Source: Pseudomonadota bacterium
Lineage (GTDB): Bacteria; Myxococcota; Myxococcia; Myxococcales; Myxococcaceae
Reading direction: 5' to 3'
Length of the DNA: 64,000 bases
NCBI GenBank assembly: GCA_023423535.1
Contig: JAFAFL010000105.1
Span: 54,070-118,069, forward strand
Shown: positions 29,397 through 37,998 of the stretch, piece by piece
How positions within the stretch are numbered: the stretch's first letter is position 1
Layout of the letters: the number at the start of each line of letters is the position of its first letter
Notes under the pieces: generated by a model
Told to the model about the DNA's origin: nothing
The model's database searches: none
What the model saw: the letters and a program-made list of their open reading frames with translations, nothing else
Position numbers and translations under genes: made by a program

Positions 29397-30335
29397 ATGC
29401 TCCCCTCTTCGCTCGAAGGCCGCCTCGCCCTGCCCGTGTTCTGCGCGCCGATGTTCCTCGTCTCCGGCGTGGAGCTGGCGAAGGCCGCCTGCAACGCGCG
29501 GATCGTGGGGAGCTTCCCCGCACTGAACGCGCGCACCACCGAGCTTCTCGACGCGTGGCTGACCGAGCTCCGTTCAGGCCTCTCCGAAGACGCCGCGCCT
29601 TACGCTGTAAACCTCATCGTGCACCGCACGAACCCTCGGGTGGAGGCGGACCTCGCGGTGTTGGAGAAGCACCGGGTGCCCATCGTGGTGACCTCGCTCG
29701 GCGCGGTGTCCGACGTCGTGCGCCGCGTGCAGTCCTGGGGCGGCGTCGTCTTCCACGACGTGACCAACGCGCACCACGCGAAGAAGGCGGCCGAGGCGGG
29801 CGTGGACGGGATCATCGCGGTGGCGAACGGCGCGGGCGGTCACGCCGGCACGCTCAATCCGTTCGCGCTGGCGAGCGAGATCCGCGCCTTCTGGGAGGGG
29901 ACGCTCATCCTCGCCGGCTGCATCAACTCCGGCGCGCAGGTGCTCGCCGCGCGCGCAATGGGCGCGGAGCTCGCGTACCTGGGCACCCGCTTCATCGCCA
30001 CCGCCGAGTCCTCCGCGCCCGACGAGTACAAGCAGATGATCCTCGACGCGCGCGCGGAGGACATCGTGTACACGCCCGCGGTCTCCGGCGTCCCCGCGAG
30101 CTTCATGCGCAAGTCGCTGGAGCGCGCCGGCTACGACATGGCGCAGCTCGGACGGCCGGGCGACGTGAACTACGGACAGAAGCTCAAGCCCGCCGACGAC
30201 GAGGCAAAGGCGTGGAAGACCGTGTGGTCCGCCGGCCAGGGCGTGGGCACGATCCGCGATGTGCCCACCGTCGCCGAACTCGTCGAGCGCCTGCGCCGCG
30301 AGTACGCCGAAGCGCAGACGCGGCTCGCCGGCTGA
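29397..30335 (+). CDS. Nitronate monooxygenase (2-nitropropane dioxygenase family)
   Basis: 312 aa. FMN-dependent TIM-barrel enzyme: APMFLVSGVELAKAAC at the N-terminus, GVDGIIAVANGAGGHAG with the catalytic-type histidine, and AYLGTRFIAT phosphate-binding region. The family oxidises alkyl nitronates, and some members are enoyl reductases. Same strand and 17 bp after the esterase gene. Convergent with menB. Confidence 0.87.
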   Translation: MLPSSLEGRLALPVFCAPMFLVSGVELAKAACNARIVGSFPALNARTTELLDAWLTELRSGLSEDAAPYAVNLIVHRTNPRVEADLAVLEKHRVPIVVTSLGAVSDVVRRVQSWGGVVFHDVTNAHHAKKAAEAGVDGIIAVANGAGGHAGTLNPFALASEIRAFWEGTLILAGCINSGAQVLAARAMGAELAYLGTRFIATAESSAPDEYKQMILDARAEDIVYTPAVSGVPASFMRKSLERAGYDMAQLGRPGDVNYGQKLKPADDEAKAWKTVWSAGQGVGTIRDVPTVAELVERLRREYAEAQTRLAG

Positions 30336-30350
30336 GCCTTCAGCCCTGGC

Positions 30351-31250
30351 TCAGTAGTACCAGGGGAACTTCGACCAGTCCGGCTCGCGCTTCTCGAGGA
30401 AGGAGTCCCTGCCCTCGCGCGCCTCGTCGGTCATGTACGCGAGCCGCGTGGCCTCGCCGGCAAAGACCTGCTGGCCGACCATGCCGTCGTCGATCGCGTT
30501 GAACGCGAACTTCAGCATGCGCTGCGCGGTGGGGCTCTTGCCGCAGATCTTCTTCGCCCACTCGAGCGCCACCTTCTCCAGCTCCGCGTGGGGGACCACC
30601 GCGTTGACCATGCCCATGCGGTGCGCGTCTTCGGCGGAGTACTCGTCTCCGAGGAAGAAGATCTCGCGCGCGAACTTCTGGCCCACCTGCCGCGCGAGGT
30701 ACGCCGAGCCGAAGCCGCCGTCGAACGACGCCACGTCCGCGTCCGTCTGCTTGAAGCGCGCGTGCTCGCGGCTGGCGATGGAGAGATCGCAGACCACGTG
30801 CAGGCTGTGCCCACCACCGGCCGCCCAGCCCGGGAGCACGCAGATGACCGGCTTGGGCATGAAGCGGATGAGGCGCTGCACCTCGAGGATGTGCAGCCGG
30901 CCCATGCGCGCGGGATCGATCGACTGCGCGGTGTCGCCCTCGGCGTACTTGTAGCCGTCCTTGCCGCGGATGCGCTGGTCGCCGCCGGAGCAGAACGCCC
31001 AGCCGCCATCCTTCGGCGAGGGCCCGTTGCCGGTGAGCAGCACGCAGCCCACGTCGCTCGTCATCCGCGCGTGATCGAGCACCCGGTAGAGCTCGTCCAC
31101 CGTCCGAGGCCGGAACGCGTTGCGGACCTCCGGCCGGTTGAAGGCGATGCGCACCGCGCCCGTCTCCACCGCGCGGTGGTAGGTGATGTCGGTCAGCTCG
31201 AAGCCCGGGACTTCCTTCCAGGCGGCGGGATCGAAGAGCGGAGAGATCAT
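30351..31250 (-). CDS. menB: 1,4-dihydroxy-2-naphthoyl-CoA synthase
   Basis: 299 aa crotonase-fold enzyme of menaquinone synthesis, closing the second ring of o-succinylbenzoyl-CoA. Diagnostic blocks: FNRPEVRNAFRP, CSGGDQRIRG, SFDGGFGSAYLARQVGQKFA and a C-terminal KFPWYY. Where E. coli MenB has Gly in QTGPK, this protein has QTDAD (Asp170), the residue used by bicarbonate-independent MenB enzymes such as the mycobacterial one. ATG 31250 was chosen; an extension to 31283 has no support. No other men gene is in the window. Confidence 0.95.
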   Translation of the reverse strand: MISPLFDPAAWKEVPGFELTDITYHRAVETGAVRIAFNRPEVRNAFRPRTVDELYRVLDHARMTSDVGCVLLTGNGPSPKDGGWAFCSGGDQRIRGKDGYKYAEGDTAQSIDPARMGRLHILEVQRLIRFMPKPVICVLPGWAAGGGHSLHVVCDLSIASREHARFKQTDADVASFDGGFGSAYLARQVGQKFAREIFFLGDEYSAEDAHRMGMVNAVVPHAELEKVALEWAKKICGKSPTAQRMLKFAFNAIDDGMVGQQVFAGEATRLAYMTDEAREGRDSFLEKREPDWSKFPWYY

Positions 31251-31300
31251 GGCGCGTGCGTGTAGTCCGCACCGCGCCCCCACCGCTACGAAAGAAAAAA

Positions 31301-31692
<392 letters not shown>

Positions 31693-31695
31693 GCG

Positions 31696-31724
31696 TCTAT
31701 AACCTACGGGAAGGGAGCGGTCAT
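31696..31724 (-). promoter_or_regulatory. Probable sigma-70-type promoter of rnpB
   Basis: On the minus strand, ATGACC (31724-31719, 4/6 match to TTGACA) and TATAGA (31701-31696, 4/6 match to TATAAT) are separated by exactly 17 bp. A start about 4-6 nt downstream gives an RNA beginning at helix P1. The site lies between the lipoprotein stop at 31751 and rnpB. Confidence 0.55.
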
Positions 31725-31750
31725 CCACCGCTCCATGGTTCGCTCGACTG

Positions 31751-32851
31751 CTACGGGCAGCGGCCCGTGCAGAGGTCTCGCGCGCCGGCCACGCAGAAAC
31801 TATCCCAGCTAGTGCTGCAGCAGACGGGATCGTCCGCACACACCTTCGCAATGCACGGGTCACATGAAGGGGTTCCCGGAAGCTGAGATGGCTGACACAC
31901 GTCCGGAACGGCATTGCAATCCCCCCCATCCGTCGGCGGCGCCGTCCCGCAGAACCCATTCGTGCACACGCCCGCGCAGCACTCCTGCGCGATGAGGCAC
32001 CCGGCGCCGTTGCTCTTGCACGACCCGCCGTCCATCCCCGCGTCGGTCATCCCGGCATCCCCGGTCCCGCCGTCACCCATCCCGGCATCCCCGGCCGGCA
32101 TGGCGCACATGCCGTTGTCGCACGCCCCGCTGCAGCACTCCGCGCCGGACACGCATCCGGCGCCGAGGCTCTTGCAGCTGACCTGGCAGCTCCCGTTGTT
32201 GCAGGTGGTGCCCATGGCGCAGGTGGAGCACGCGGCGCCGGCGGTTCCGCACGCGCCCGCGACGTTGCCGGTGCGGCAGCGACCGAGCTCGTCGTAGCAG
32301 CCCGCGCAGCCGGTGCAGGAGCCATCCACGCAGGTGCTCCCGCTCGGGCAGCTGCGGCAGGCGACGCCATCACGGCCACACGCGGTGGCGGAGGTGAGCC
32401 CGTCGCTCACGCAGTTGCCCGCGGTGTCGCGGCAGCCGTCGCAGCCGATGAGCCGGCAGGCGCCGGAATCGCAGACCTGACCGGTGCCGCAGGTGAGGCA
32501 GGCCTCGCCCTGGCCGCAGTCCTGCTCGGTGTTACCGGCGACGCACTGGCCATTGCGGCAGCAGCCGGAGCAGGTCTGCAGGCACTGCGCGTTGACGTTG
32601 GTGTCCCCGCCGCCGCCGAACGAGGTGCACACCCCGCCCTGGCAGATGGACTGACTGTCGCACGTCTGGCACGCCTGACCGGCGACGCCGCAGGCCGTCT
32701 GCACGGTTCCCTGCTGACACCGGCCGGCCTCATCACAGCAGCCGTCGAGACATGTCGAAGGCCCACACTTGTCAGCGCCCGAGCACGCCTGAACGACGAC
32801 GAAGCTGAAGGCGAACGCCACCACGAGGAAGGACGCACGCACGAAGTTCAT
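31751..32851 (-). CDS. Cys-rich secreted lipoprotein (paralogue of 43167-44504)
   Basis: 366 aa with about 60 cysteines. Lipoprotein signal ending VVVQACSG (~residue 23), followed by repeated small disulfide modules (CGPSTCLDGCCDEAGRC, QTCSGCCRNGQC, IGCDGCRDTAGNC), two CCxGxC modules, a DAGMGDGGTGDAG linker, and a C-terminal block CDPCIAKVCADDPVCC then WDSFC. Such proteins are abundant in myxobacteria, probably exported and disulfide-bonded; function unknown. The second copy at 43-44.5 kb shares the order of modules and the C-terminal block. Confidence 0.75.
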   Translation of the reverse strand: MNFVRASFLVVAFAFSFVVVQACSGADKCGPSTCLDGCCDEAGRCQQGTVQTACGVAGQACQTCDSQSICQGGVCTSFGGGGDTNVNAQCLQTCSGCCRNGQCVAGNTEQDCGQGEACLTCGTGQVCDSGACRLIGCDGCRDTAGNCVSDGLTSATACGRDGVACRSCPSGSTCVDGSCTGCAGCYDELGRCRTGNVAGACGTAGAACSTCAMGTTCNNGSCQVSCKSLGAGCVSGAECCSGACDNGMCAMPAGDAGMGDGGTGDAGMTDAGMDGGSCKSNGAGCLIAQECCAGVCTNGFCGTAPPTDGGDCNAVPDVCQPSQLPGTPSCDPCIAKVCADDPVCCSTSWDSFCVAGARDLCTGRCP

Positions 32852-32965
32852 GCGGGCGCCATAGCAGAGCGCCGCACGGCCGTGAAGCATGCGGCCCTCG
32901 CACCGGCACCTACCTTCGAGAGCGGCGTAGCGACAGGACCCCTCGGCGGTTATCTCGTCCGCGCG

Positions 32966-33982
32966 ATGCCAGCCTCGATTCCCTCCCTGTCCGTCCTCGA
33001 CCTCTCCCCCATCGTGCAGGGAGGTGACGCGCGAGAAGCGCTCGACGCGACGCTGCAGCTGGCACGCGCTGCGGAGCGCCTCGGCTACCGGCGCTTCTGG
33101 CTCGCGGAGCACCACAACATGCCCGGCGTGGCGAGCGCGGCGACGGCGGTGGTCATCGGCCACGTGGCGGGCGGCACCCGGACGATCCGGGTGGGCGCGG
33201 GCGGGATCATGCTCCCCAACCACGCGCCGCTGGTCGTCGCCGAGCAGTTCGGAACGCTCGCCTCGCTCTACCCTGGCCGGATCGATCTCGGACTCGGCCG
33301 CGCGCCGGGCACCGACGGCGTCACCGCGCGGGCGTTGCGCCGGACGCTGGAGAGCAACCCGGACGAGTTCCCGCAGGACGTGCTCGAGCTGATGGCCTAC
33401 TTCGAGCCCGCGCAGCCGGGTCAGCGCGTGCGAGCGGTCCCGGGCGCCGGGCTCGAGGTGCCGGTCTGGATCCTCGGCTCGAGCCTCTTCGGCGCGCAGC
33501 TCGCAGCGGCGCTTGGCCTGCCCTACGCGTTCGCCTCCCACTTCGCACCCGACCTGATGATGCAGGCGCTCGAGATCTACCGTGCGCAGTTCAAGCCCTC
33601 GGAGAAGCTCTCGAAGCCCTACGCGATGGTCGGCCTCAACGTCTTCGCCGCGGACACCGACGAAGAGGCGCAGCTGCTGCGCACCTCGGTGATGCAGGTC
33701 TTCCTCAACCTGCGCCGAGGTCAGCCGACGCCGCTTCCCCCGCCCGTCCCCGGCTTCGAAGAGACGCTGCATCCCGCGGAGCGGCAGATGCTCGACGCGG
33801 TGCTCTCGTGCTCGGTGGTGGGCTCGAAGGAGACGGTCCGCGCCGGCATGCAGCGCTTCATCGACCGCGTGAAGCCGGACGAGCTGATGGTCGTCTCGCA
33901 GATCTTCGATCGCGACGCGCGCGTGAAGTCTCTGGAGCTGACGATGGAGGCTCACCGCGGTCTCTCCACGGAGACGGCGTGA
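32966..33982 (+). CDS. LLM-class flavin-dependent oxidoreductase
   Basis: 338 aa, luciferase-like monooxygenase of the alkanal monooxygenase alpha-chain-like group: LSVLDLSPI at the N-terminus, RFWLAEHHNMPGVASAA, IRVGAGGIMLPNHAPL, LGLGRAPGTDG and VWILGSSLFGA. Uses FMNH2; substrate unknown. ATG at 32966 begins with the canonical first strand; the longer frame from 32882 lacks a ribosome-binding site. The stop overlaps the GTG of the following acetyltransferase (GTGA). Confidence 0.88.
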   Translation: MPASIPSLSVLDLSPIVQGGDAREALDATLQLARAAERLGYRRFWLAEHHNMPGVASAATAVVIGHVAGGTRTIRVGAGGIMLPNHAPLVVAEQFGTLASLYPGRIDLGLGRAPGTDGVTARALRRTLESNPDEFPQDVLELMAYFEPAQPGQRVRAVPGAGLEVPVWILGSSLFGAQLAAALGLPYAFASHFAPDLMMQALEIYRAQFKPSEKLSKPYAMVGLNVFAADTDEEAQLLRTSVMQVFLNLRRGQPTPLPPPVPGFEETLHPAERQMLDAVLSCSVVGSKETVRAGMQRFIDRVKPDELMVVSQIFDRDARVKSLELTMEAHRGLSTETA

Positions 33983-34500
33983 CCTCCGTGCACATCCGTG
34001 ACGAACGACCCGAAGATCGCGCCCCCGTTCAGCACGTGAACGAAGCCGCGTTCGGCGGCGCCGGCGAGGCCGAGCTCGTCAGCGCCCTCCACGCGGCGGG
34101 CGCTGCACGCGTTGCGCTGGTGGCGGAGCTCGAAGGTGAACTCGTCGGCCACATCCTCTTCAGCGACGTGACGCTGGAACCATCGACGACGAGCAGGATC
34201 GCCGGCCTGGCCCCGATGGCAGTCCTCCCCGCGCACCAGCGGAGCGGCATCGGCTCGGCACTGGTGCGTGAAGGCCTCGAGCGCCTTCGCGCCAAGGGCT
34301 ACGACGCGGTGGTGGTGCTCGGGCACCCGGCCTACTACCCGCGCTTCGGCTTCGTGCCGGCCACACGGTTTGGCCTGCGCTCGAAGTTCGCGCGCGAGCC
34401 GGAACATGAATCAGCATTCATGTTGCTCGAGCTCCGCCCCGGCGCGCTCTCCGGCGCCAGCGGCGAGGTGCACTACCGCCCCGAGTTCGACGGCTTCTGA
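33979..34500 (+). CDS. GNAT N-acetyltransferase (YhbS-like)
   Basis: 173 aa. GNAT fold with IRDERPEDRAPVQHVNEAAF at the N-terminus, LAPMAVLPAHQRSGIGSALV containing the acetyl-CoA loop (Q-R-x-G-I-G), and VVLGHPAYYPRFGF, a signature of the YhbS subgroup. Acceptor unknown. GTG start overlaps the LLM gene stop by 4 nt. Its 3' end overlaps the converging acetyltransferase gene by 28 nt. Confidence 0.82.
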   Translation: MTSVHIRDERPEDRAPVQHVNEAAFGGAGEAELVSALHAAGAARVALVAELEGELVGHILFSDVTLEPSTTSRIAGLAPMAVLPAHQRSGIGSALVREGLERLRAKGYDAVVVLGHPAYYPRFGFVPATRFGLRSKFAREPEHESAFMLLELRPGALSGASGEVHYRPEFDGF

Positions 34501-34979
34501 CCCGGGCGCTTGTCGAAGGTGAAGATCGTCACCGGCTGAGGCTCACCACCCATGGCCCGATAGAAGTCGAGCGCGTGCGTGTCCTCGTCGTCCGCGGGCA
34601 CGAAGACCACGCCAATGCCTTCCGCCGCCGCCAGCTTCCGCAGCCCGCCAACCAGCGCGCGTCCCACGCCCGTCCGCTGCCGGTCCTCACGCACCGCGAG
34701 GTCGTAGAGGAAGAGTTCCTGCGCCTCTTCGCGGGTCATTGGCAACGCGTGCGCGGTCAGCCCACCGACCGGCTCGCCTGTCCGCTCCTCCACCGCCGCC
34801 AGCGCCCAGAAGTCCGCGCGCGACAGGAGCCGGGAGAGGTACGCGTCGCTCAATCTCGAGGCACCCGGCGCGTCGTCCTCGGCGAAGACCTCCGCCATCA
34901 TCGCGAAGGTCCGGCGCGCGAGCCCGACGTCGCCCGGCCCCAGCCTCACGACCCACAGCCCTTCCGGCGTCTTCGTCAT
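34473..34979 (-). CDS. AAC(3)-I-like GNAT acetyltransferase
   Basis: 168 aa. Closely follows the layout of aminoglycoside 3-N-acetyltransferases of the AAC(3)-I type: VVRLGPGDVGLARRT, YLSRLLSRADFWALAA, ELFLYDLAVREDRQRTGVG (acetyl-CoA loop), and VFVPADDEDTHALDFY followed by a short beta end. AAC(3)-I enzymes acetylate gentamicin-type drugs, but chromosomal relatives often have other roles. ATG 34979 is favoured by GAGG 9 nt upstream; a GTG at 34988 would overlap nothing. The last 28 nt overlap the opposite-strand GNAT gene. Confidence 0.72.
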   Translation of the reverse strand: MTKTPEGLWVVRLGPGDVGLARRTFAMMAEVFAEDDAPGASRLSDAYLSRLLSRADFWALAAVEERTGEPVGGLTAHALPMTREEAQELFLYDLAVREDRQRTGVGRALVGGLRKLAAAEGIGVVFVPADDEDTHALDFYRAMGGEPQPVTIFTFDKRPGQKPSNSGR

Positions 34980-34989
34980 CCGCGTCACC

Positions 34990-35322
34990 TCACGCGAGCA
35001 GCGTCCTCAGCGCAATCACCGCCGGCCCCGCGAGCAGGACGATCGAGAGTCCGCTCGCGCTCCACCAGAGGAGGTGCCCTCGCAGCCGCGCCCTCACCGC
35101 GAAGTAGAAGAGGCCGCTCGCGGGAAGAAGGCTCAGCAGGGCAGCGTACGCGGCGATCATGCCCACCGGGTTGTCATCGCCCGGGCTCTGCAGCACCGCG
35201 CGCAGCACGAGGCCGAAGACCACGCACATCCCCGCGCCCACGAGCCCCACCGCTGCGTAGGCCCAGTGACGGCGCCGGCCGGAACCTTCCGTCCTCGAGG
35301 TCGGGTTCACCGGGAGGGGCAT
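34990..35322 (-). CDS. Small membrane protein, hypothetical
   Basis: 110 aa. Three hydrophobic segments (about residues 24-44, 56-78 and 86-107) separated by short basic loops. No family recognised. The stop lies 10 bp upstream of the AAC(3)-I-like start, so the two are probably co-transcribed. ATG at 35322 was chosen over an upstream TTG at 35328. Confidence 0.6.
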   Translation of the reverse strand: MPLPVNPTSRTEGSGRRRHWAYAAVGLVGAGMCVVFGLVLRAVLQSPGDDNPVGMIAAYAALLSLLPASGLFYFAVRARLRGHLLWWSASGLSIVLLAGPAVIALRTLLA

Positions 35323-35531
35323 GCGCAAGAGACTCTACCCCCGGCGTGGGGCGCCGAATCTGCGCGCACGGCATGAGTCCGCACGAATTGCGCAAGCAGT
35401 TGCCGACGGACGCGAACAAACGCGGCAGAATGGCGGGCACGCAGCGCACGGTGGCATGGGACGTGTAACCCAATCCCCGGGCTGCTCTGCGCTTCGCTCG
35501 GTCGGACGGGTGGTAGGTGGCCGGAGGCGAG

Positions 35532-36107
35532 GTGAATCTGGTGGAAGCGTTGCTCGATCGAACGGCACAGGCTCAAGTCACAGAGAGGGGCACCATCCTC
35601 GGATGGCTCGCCGCGGCGTGGGGCCTCGTCGGGGTCTCCGCGCTCCTCCTGCGCGCGCTCTCGCGGCTGACCCCGGTCGCGATCGAAGGGCTCGGCTCAC
35701 CGTCGCTCGGACCGTGGCACTGGGTCGCCGCCGCGGTGTGGCTCGTCGCCATGGCCTACTTCGAGGGCTACAAGGGCTTCCAGCGCGGCTTCGCTCCGCG
35801 CGTGGTCGTGCGCGCGCTGCACCTCGTCCGGCACCCCCAGCCGCTGCACGTGCTCCTCGCGCCGCTCTTCTGCATGGGGCTCATCCACGCCAGAAAGCGC
35901 CGGCTCATCACCAGCTGGATCGTGGTCGCGGGCGTGGTGACGCTCGTCTTCGCGGTCGGCCTGCTCGCCCAACCGTGGCGTGGCCTCGTCGATGCCGGCG
36001 TCGTCGTCGGCCTCGCGTGGGGTCTCGCCGCGATCGTCGGCTACGCGGTGCGCGCCCTCACCGGCCGGCCGCCGCAGATGAGCGCGGACCTGCCGGCGAA
36101 GAACTGA
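35532..36107 (+). CDS. Multi-pass membrane protein, hypothetical
   Basis: 191 aa with about five hydrophobic helices. Between helices 2 and 3 is a cytoplasmic-type basic stretch (GYKGFQRGFAPRVVVRALHL) also containing HARKRRLITSW, a pattern seen in conserved but unnamed proteobacterial membrane proteins. GTG at 35532 has GGAGG 6-7 nt upstream. The 209-bp region before it, between divergent genes, shows no recognisable RNA or repeat. Confidence 0.65.
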   Translation: MNLVEALLDRTAQAQVTERGTILGWLAAAWGLVGVSALLLRALSRLTPVAIEGLGSPSLGPWHWVAAAVWLVAMAYFEGYKGFQRGFAPRVVVRALHLVRHPQPLHVLLAPLFCMGLIHARKRRLITSWIVVAGVVTLVFAVGLLAQPWRGLVDAGVVVGLAWGLAAIVGYAVRALTGRPPQMSADLPAKN

Positions 36108-36116
36108 CCGCGCAGG

Positions 36117-36737
36117 TCAGGCCATCCGCTCGTCGATCGCGCGGTTGCTCATCTCGTCCGCGTCGCGGTTCTCCTCCCGCGGCACGTGCACGAGTTTCAC
36201 GCGCTTAAACCCCTTCAGCAGCACACGCGCCCGGTCGAAGAGAGGCCGCAGCGTCGGGCTCTTCACCTGGTACCGGCCCTCCAACTGCCGGATCATCAGC
36301 TCGCTGTCGGCGTACACCTCGACCTCGGAGACGCCCAGCGCCCGCGCGCGCTCCAGCCCGAGCAACAGCGCGCTGTACTCCGCGTGGTTGTTCGTCTGGA
36401 TGCCGAGGAACTTGCCCAGCCGCTCGACGATCTCGCCGCTCGCCGGATCCACCAGCACCGCGCCCGCGCCCGAGGGCCCCGGGTTTCCGCGCGCCGCGCC
36501 GTCCGAATAGACCCGCATCCGGCGCGCACCTGCACCCGCCGGCCCGGCGCTCACGCGAACCGGCGGCGCGGCCTCGGTGCTCTTCGCAACGGGAACGAGC
36601 GCCTCCGCCAGCCGCTCCAGCGCGCCGGCGATCTCCGCCCGCGACAGGCCGAGGGCCGCACCCGTCCGCTCCAGCGACTCCTCACGCGCGATGGTGCGAA
36701 GCAGCTCCGCGTCCACCTGCCGCCGCGCTGCGCTCAT
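36117..36737 (-). CDS. Ribonuclease HI family protein with N-terminal helical extension
   Basis: 206 aa. The C-terminal ~130 residues are an RNase H fold of the RVT_3 type with all four acidic residues in order: YSDGAARGNPGPSG, NNHAEYSALL, VYADSELMIRQ and ENRDADEMSN. It would cleave RNA in RNA:DNA hybrids. The first ~70 residues contain a small helical domain (RTGAALGLSRAEIAGALERL) that looks helix-turn-helix-like, instead of the hybrid-binding domain of RNase HI from eukaryotes. It follows the zinc-ribbon gene by 6 bp, a conserved pairing in many bacteria. Confidence 0.88.
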   Translation of the reverse strand: MSAARRQVDAELLRTIAREESLERTGAALGLSRAEIAGALERLAEALVPVAKSTEAAPPVRVSAGPAGAGARRMRVYSDGAARGNPGPSGAGAVLVDPASGEIVERLGKFLGIQTNNHAEYSALLLGLERARALGVSEVEVYADSELMIRQLEGRYQVKSPTLRPLFDRARVLLKGFKRVKLVHVPREENRDADEMSNRAIDERMA

Positions 36738-36743
36738 CTGCGG

Positions 36744-37472
36744 CTAGCTCGCCGGCTGACGGGGCTCCAGCGCCTCCTGGGCGTGGATGATCCGCCCGCA
36801 GGAGGGACACACGTCCGTCCCGAGCGTCGCGCACAGCGTGTTGTACTGCTGCGGCGGGATCTGCATGTTGCAGCCGGTGCACTTGCCCGCGTTCACCGAG
36901 ACCATGGCCGGCATGCGCCGCTTGCGCACGGTGTCGTAGCGACGGAGCAGCGTTGCATCGACCGCCTTCGCGGCGTCGTCGCGGCGGGACATCAGCGCGG
37001 CCACCTTCTCCTCGCCGGCGTTCATCTGCGTGCGCAGCGCGGACATCTGGTCGGTCAGCTTCGACTGCTGGCCCGAGAACTCCGCCTCCTTCACCTTCAC
37101 CACCTCGCGGACCTCGCCGAGCTGCTTGCCGAGCGCGACGACCTCCTCCTGGCTGGTGACGATCGACTTCTTCGCGATGTCGATCTCGCGGGCGAGCGCG
37201 GCGTACTCGCGGGTGGAGCGCTGCTCACTGAGCCGCTGCTCCCACTTCTTCACCTTCTCCTTCTCCTCGCCGATGGTGTGCTCGAGCGTCAGCTTCTGCC
37301 GCTCGACGTCCTGGGCTCGGCTGCGCTCCGCTTCCAGCGCGGACCGCGCGGACGCGAGCTCCCGCTCGAGCTCCGCCATCTGCTTCGGCCAGACCTCGCC
37401 CGACTTCCGAAGGTTCGCCACCTCCAGATCGAGCTTCTGAAGCTCGACCAGCGCCAACAGCTTGTCCCTCAA
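36744..37472 (-). CDS. Coiled-coil / C4 zinc-ribbon protein (CdsZ-like)
   Basis: 242 aa. A long antiparallel coiled coil (residues ~5-170) then a C-terminal zinc ribbon with CTGCNMQIPPQ and VCPSCGRIIH (two CxxC pairs). The family is conserved in many bacteria next to an RNase H gene and is thought to bind nucleic acid. TTG at 37472 is chosen: GGAGG lies 6 nt upstream and the protein then begins LRDKLLALVELQKLD, the usual first helix. An ATG at 37571 would add 33 residues of low-complexity sequence. Confidence 0.82.
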   Translation of the reverse strand: MRDKLLALVELQKLDLEVANLRKSGEVWPKQMAELERELASARSALEAERSRAQDVERQKLTLEHTIGEEKEKVKKWEQRLSEQRSTREYAALAREIDIAKKSIVTSQEEVVALGKQLGEVREVVKVKEAEFSGQQSKLTDQMSALRTQMNAGEEKVAALMSRRDDAAKAVDATLLRRYDTVRKRRMPAMVSVNAGKCTGCNMQIPPQQYNTLCATLGTDVCPSCGRIIHAQEALEPRQPAS

Positions 37473-37642
37473 CCTTGGCCTCCACCGGCGTTGCACCGGG
37501 ATAGTCGGGCCTCCATTAGCAAGGCGGACCGGAGGGGTCCAGCACGCGGTAAAAAAGAAGCCCCGCGTCACCGCTGCCCCACCTCCCCCAGCCCGTCCGA
37601 GCGCAAAGCCCCGGATTCACTGAGCGGGCGCGCGGTGGGGAA

Positions 37643-37659
37643 CTGGCCGTGCTCTTGCT
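37643..37659 (+). promoter_or_regulatory. Sigma-54-type -24/-12 promoter
   Basis: CTGGC-CGT-GCTC-TTGCT matches every core base of the RpoN consensus (YTGGC-N7-TTGCW), with GG at 37645-37646 and GC at 37657-37658 in the required register. Transcription would start near 37670, ahead of the small gene at 37695. Myxobacteria use many sigma-54-dependent activators; no activator gene is adjacent. Confidence 0.5.
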
Positions 37660-37694
37660 ACGTCCACACCTCCGTGAACGCTCAGCGACGGACG

Positions 37695-37886
37695 ATGACG
37701 ACAGGGGAACGGGCGCGCACCGGAGACGAAAAGGTCCCGCAGGCCTCGGCCAGACGCACCACCACCGCGGAAAAGCAGCGCGCCGCGCAGGTCCTTGCCA
37801 CCGCACGGCCTCGCGGCGAGCAGGCGATCAGCGCCGCGCTCTACGCGCGCATCCGCACCGCGGTCCGGCAGCTCAGCGGGAGCTGA
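37695..37886 (+). CDS. Small basic protein, hypothetical
   Basis: 63 aa, not recognised. Strong G/C preference at third positions as in neighbouring genes suggests it is real. Charged and Ala/Thr/Arg-rich throughout, with a C-terminal amphipathic stretch (ISAALYARIRTAVRQL). It lies 25 nt downstream of the predicted start from the sigma-54-type site. An in-frame GTG at 37674 would leave almost no leader, so the ATG is favoured, although its ribosome-binding site is weak. Confidence 0.45.
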   Translation: MTTGERARTGDEKVPQASARRTTTAEKQRAAQVLATARPRGEQAISAALYARIRTAVRQLSGS

Positions 37887-37998
37887 ACCGCAGCCTACTC
37901 AGAAACCCGAGCCCACGCGCACGACAGCCCGCCGCCGCCCCTCTGGAGGGCAACGGCCGGGCCGCGCAGCAGTCGCTCGGTGAAACGGGGAGACGGGC

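Noticed and set aside
37526..37568. Hairpin GGACC-GGAGG-GGTCC followed by inverted ACGCGG/CCGCGT around an A-run
   Set aside because: Could be a terminator or an upstream element of the zinc-ribbon gene, but there is no proper T-run on the strand where it would terminate and no family of RNA structure matches it.
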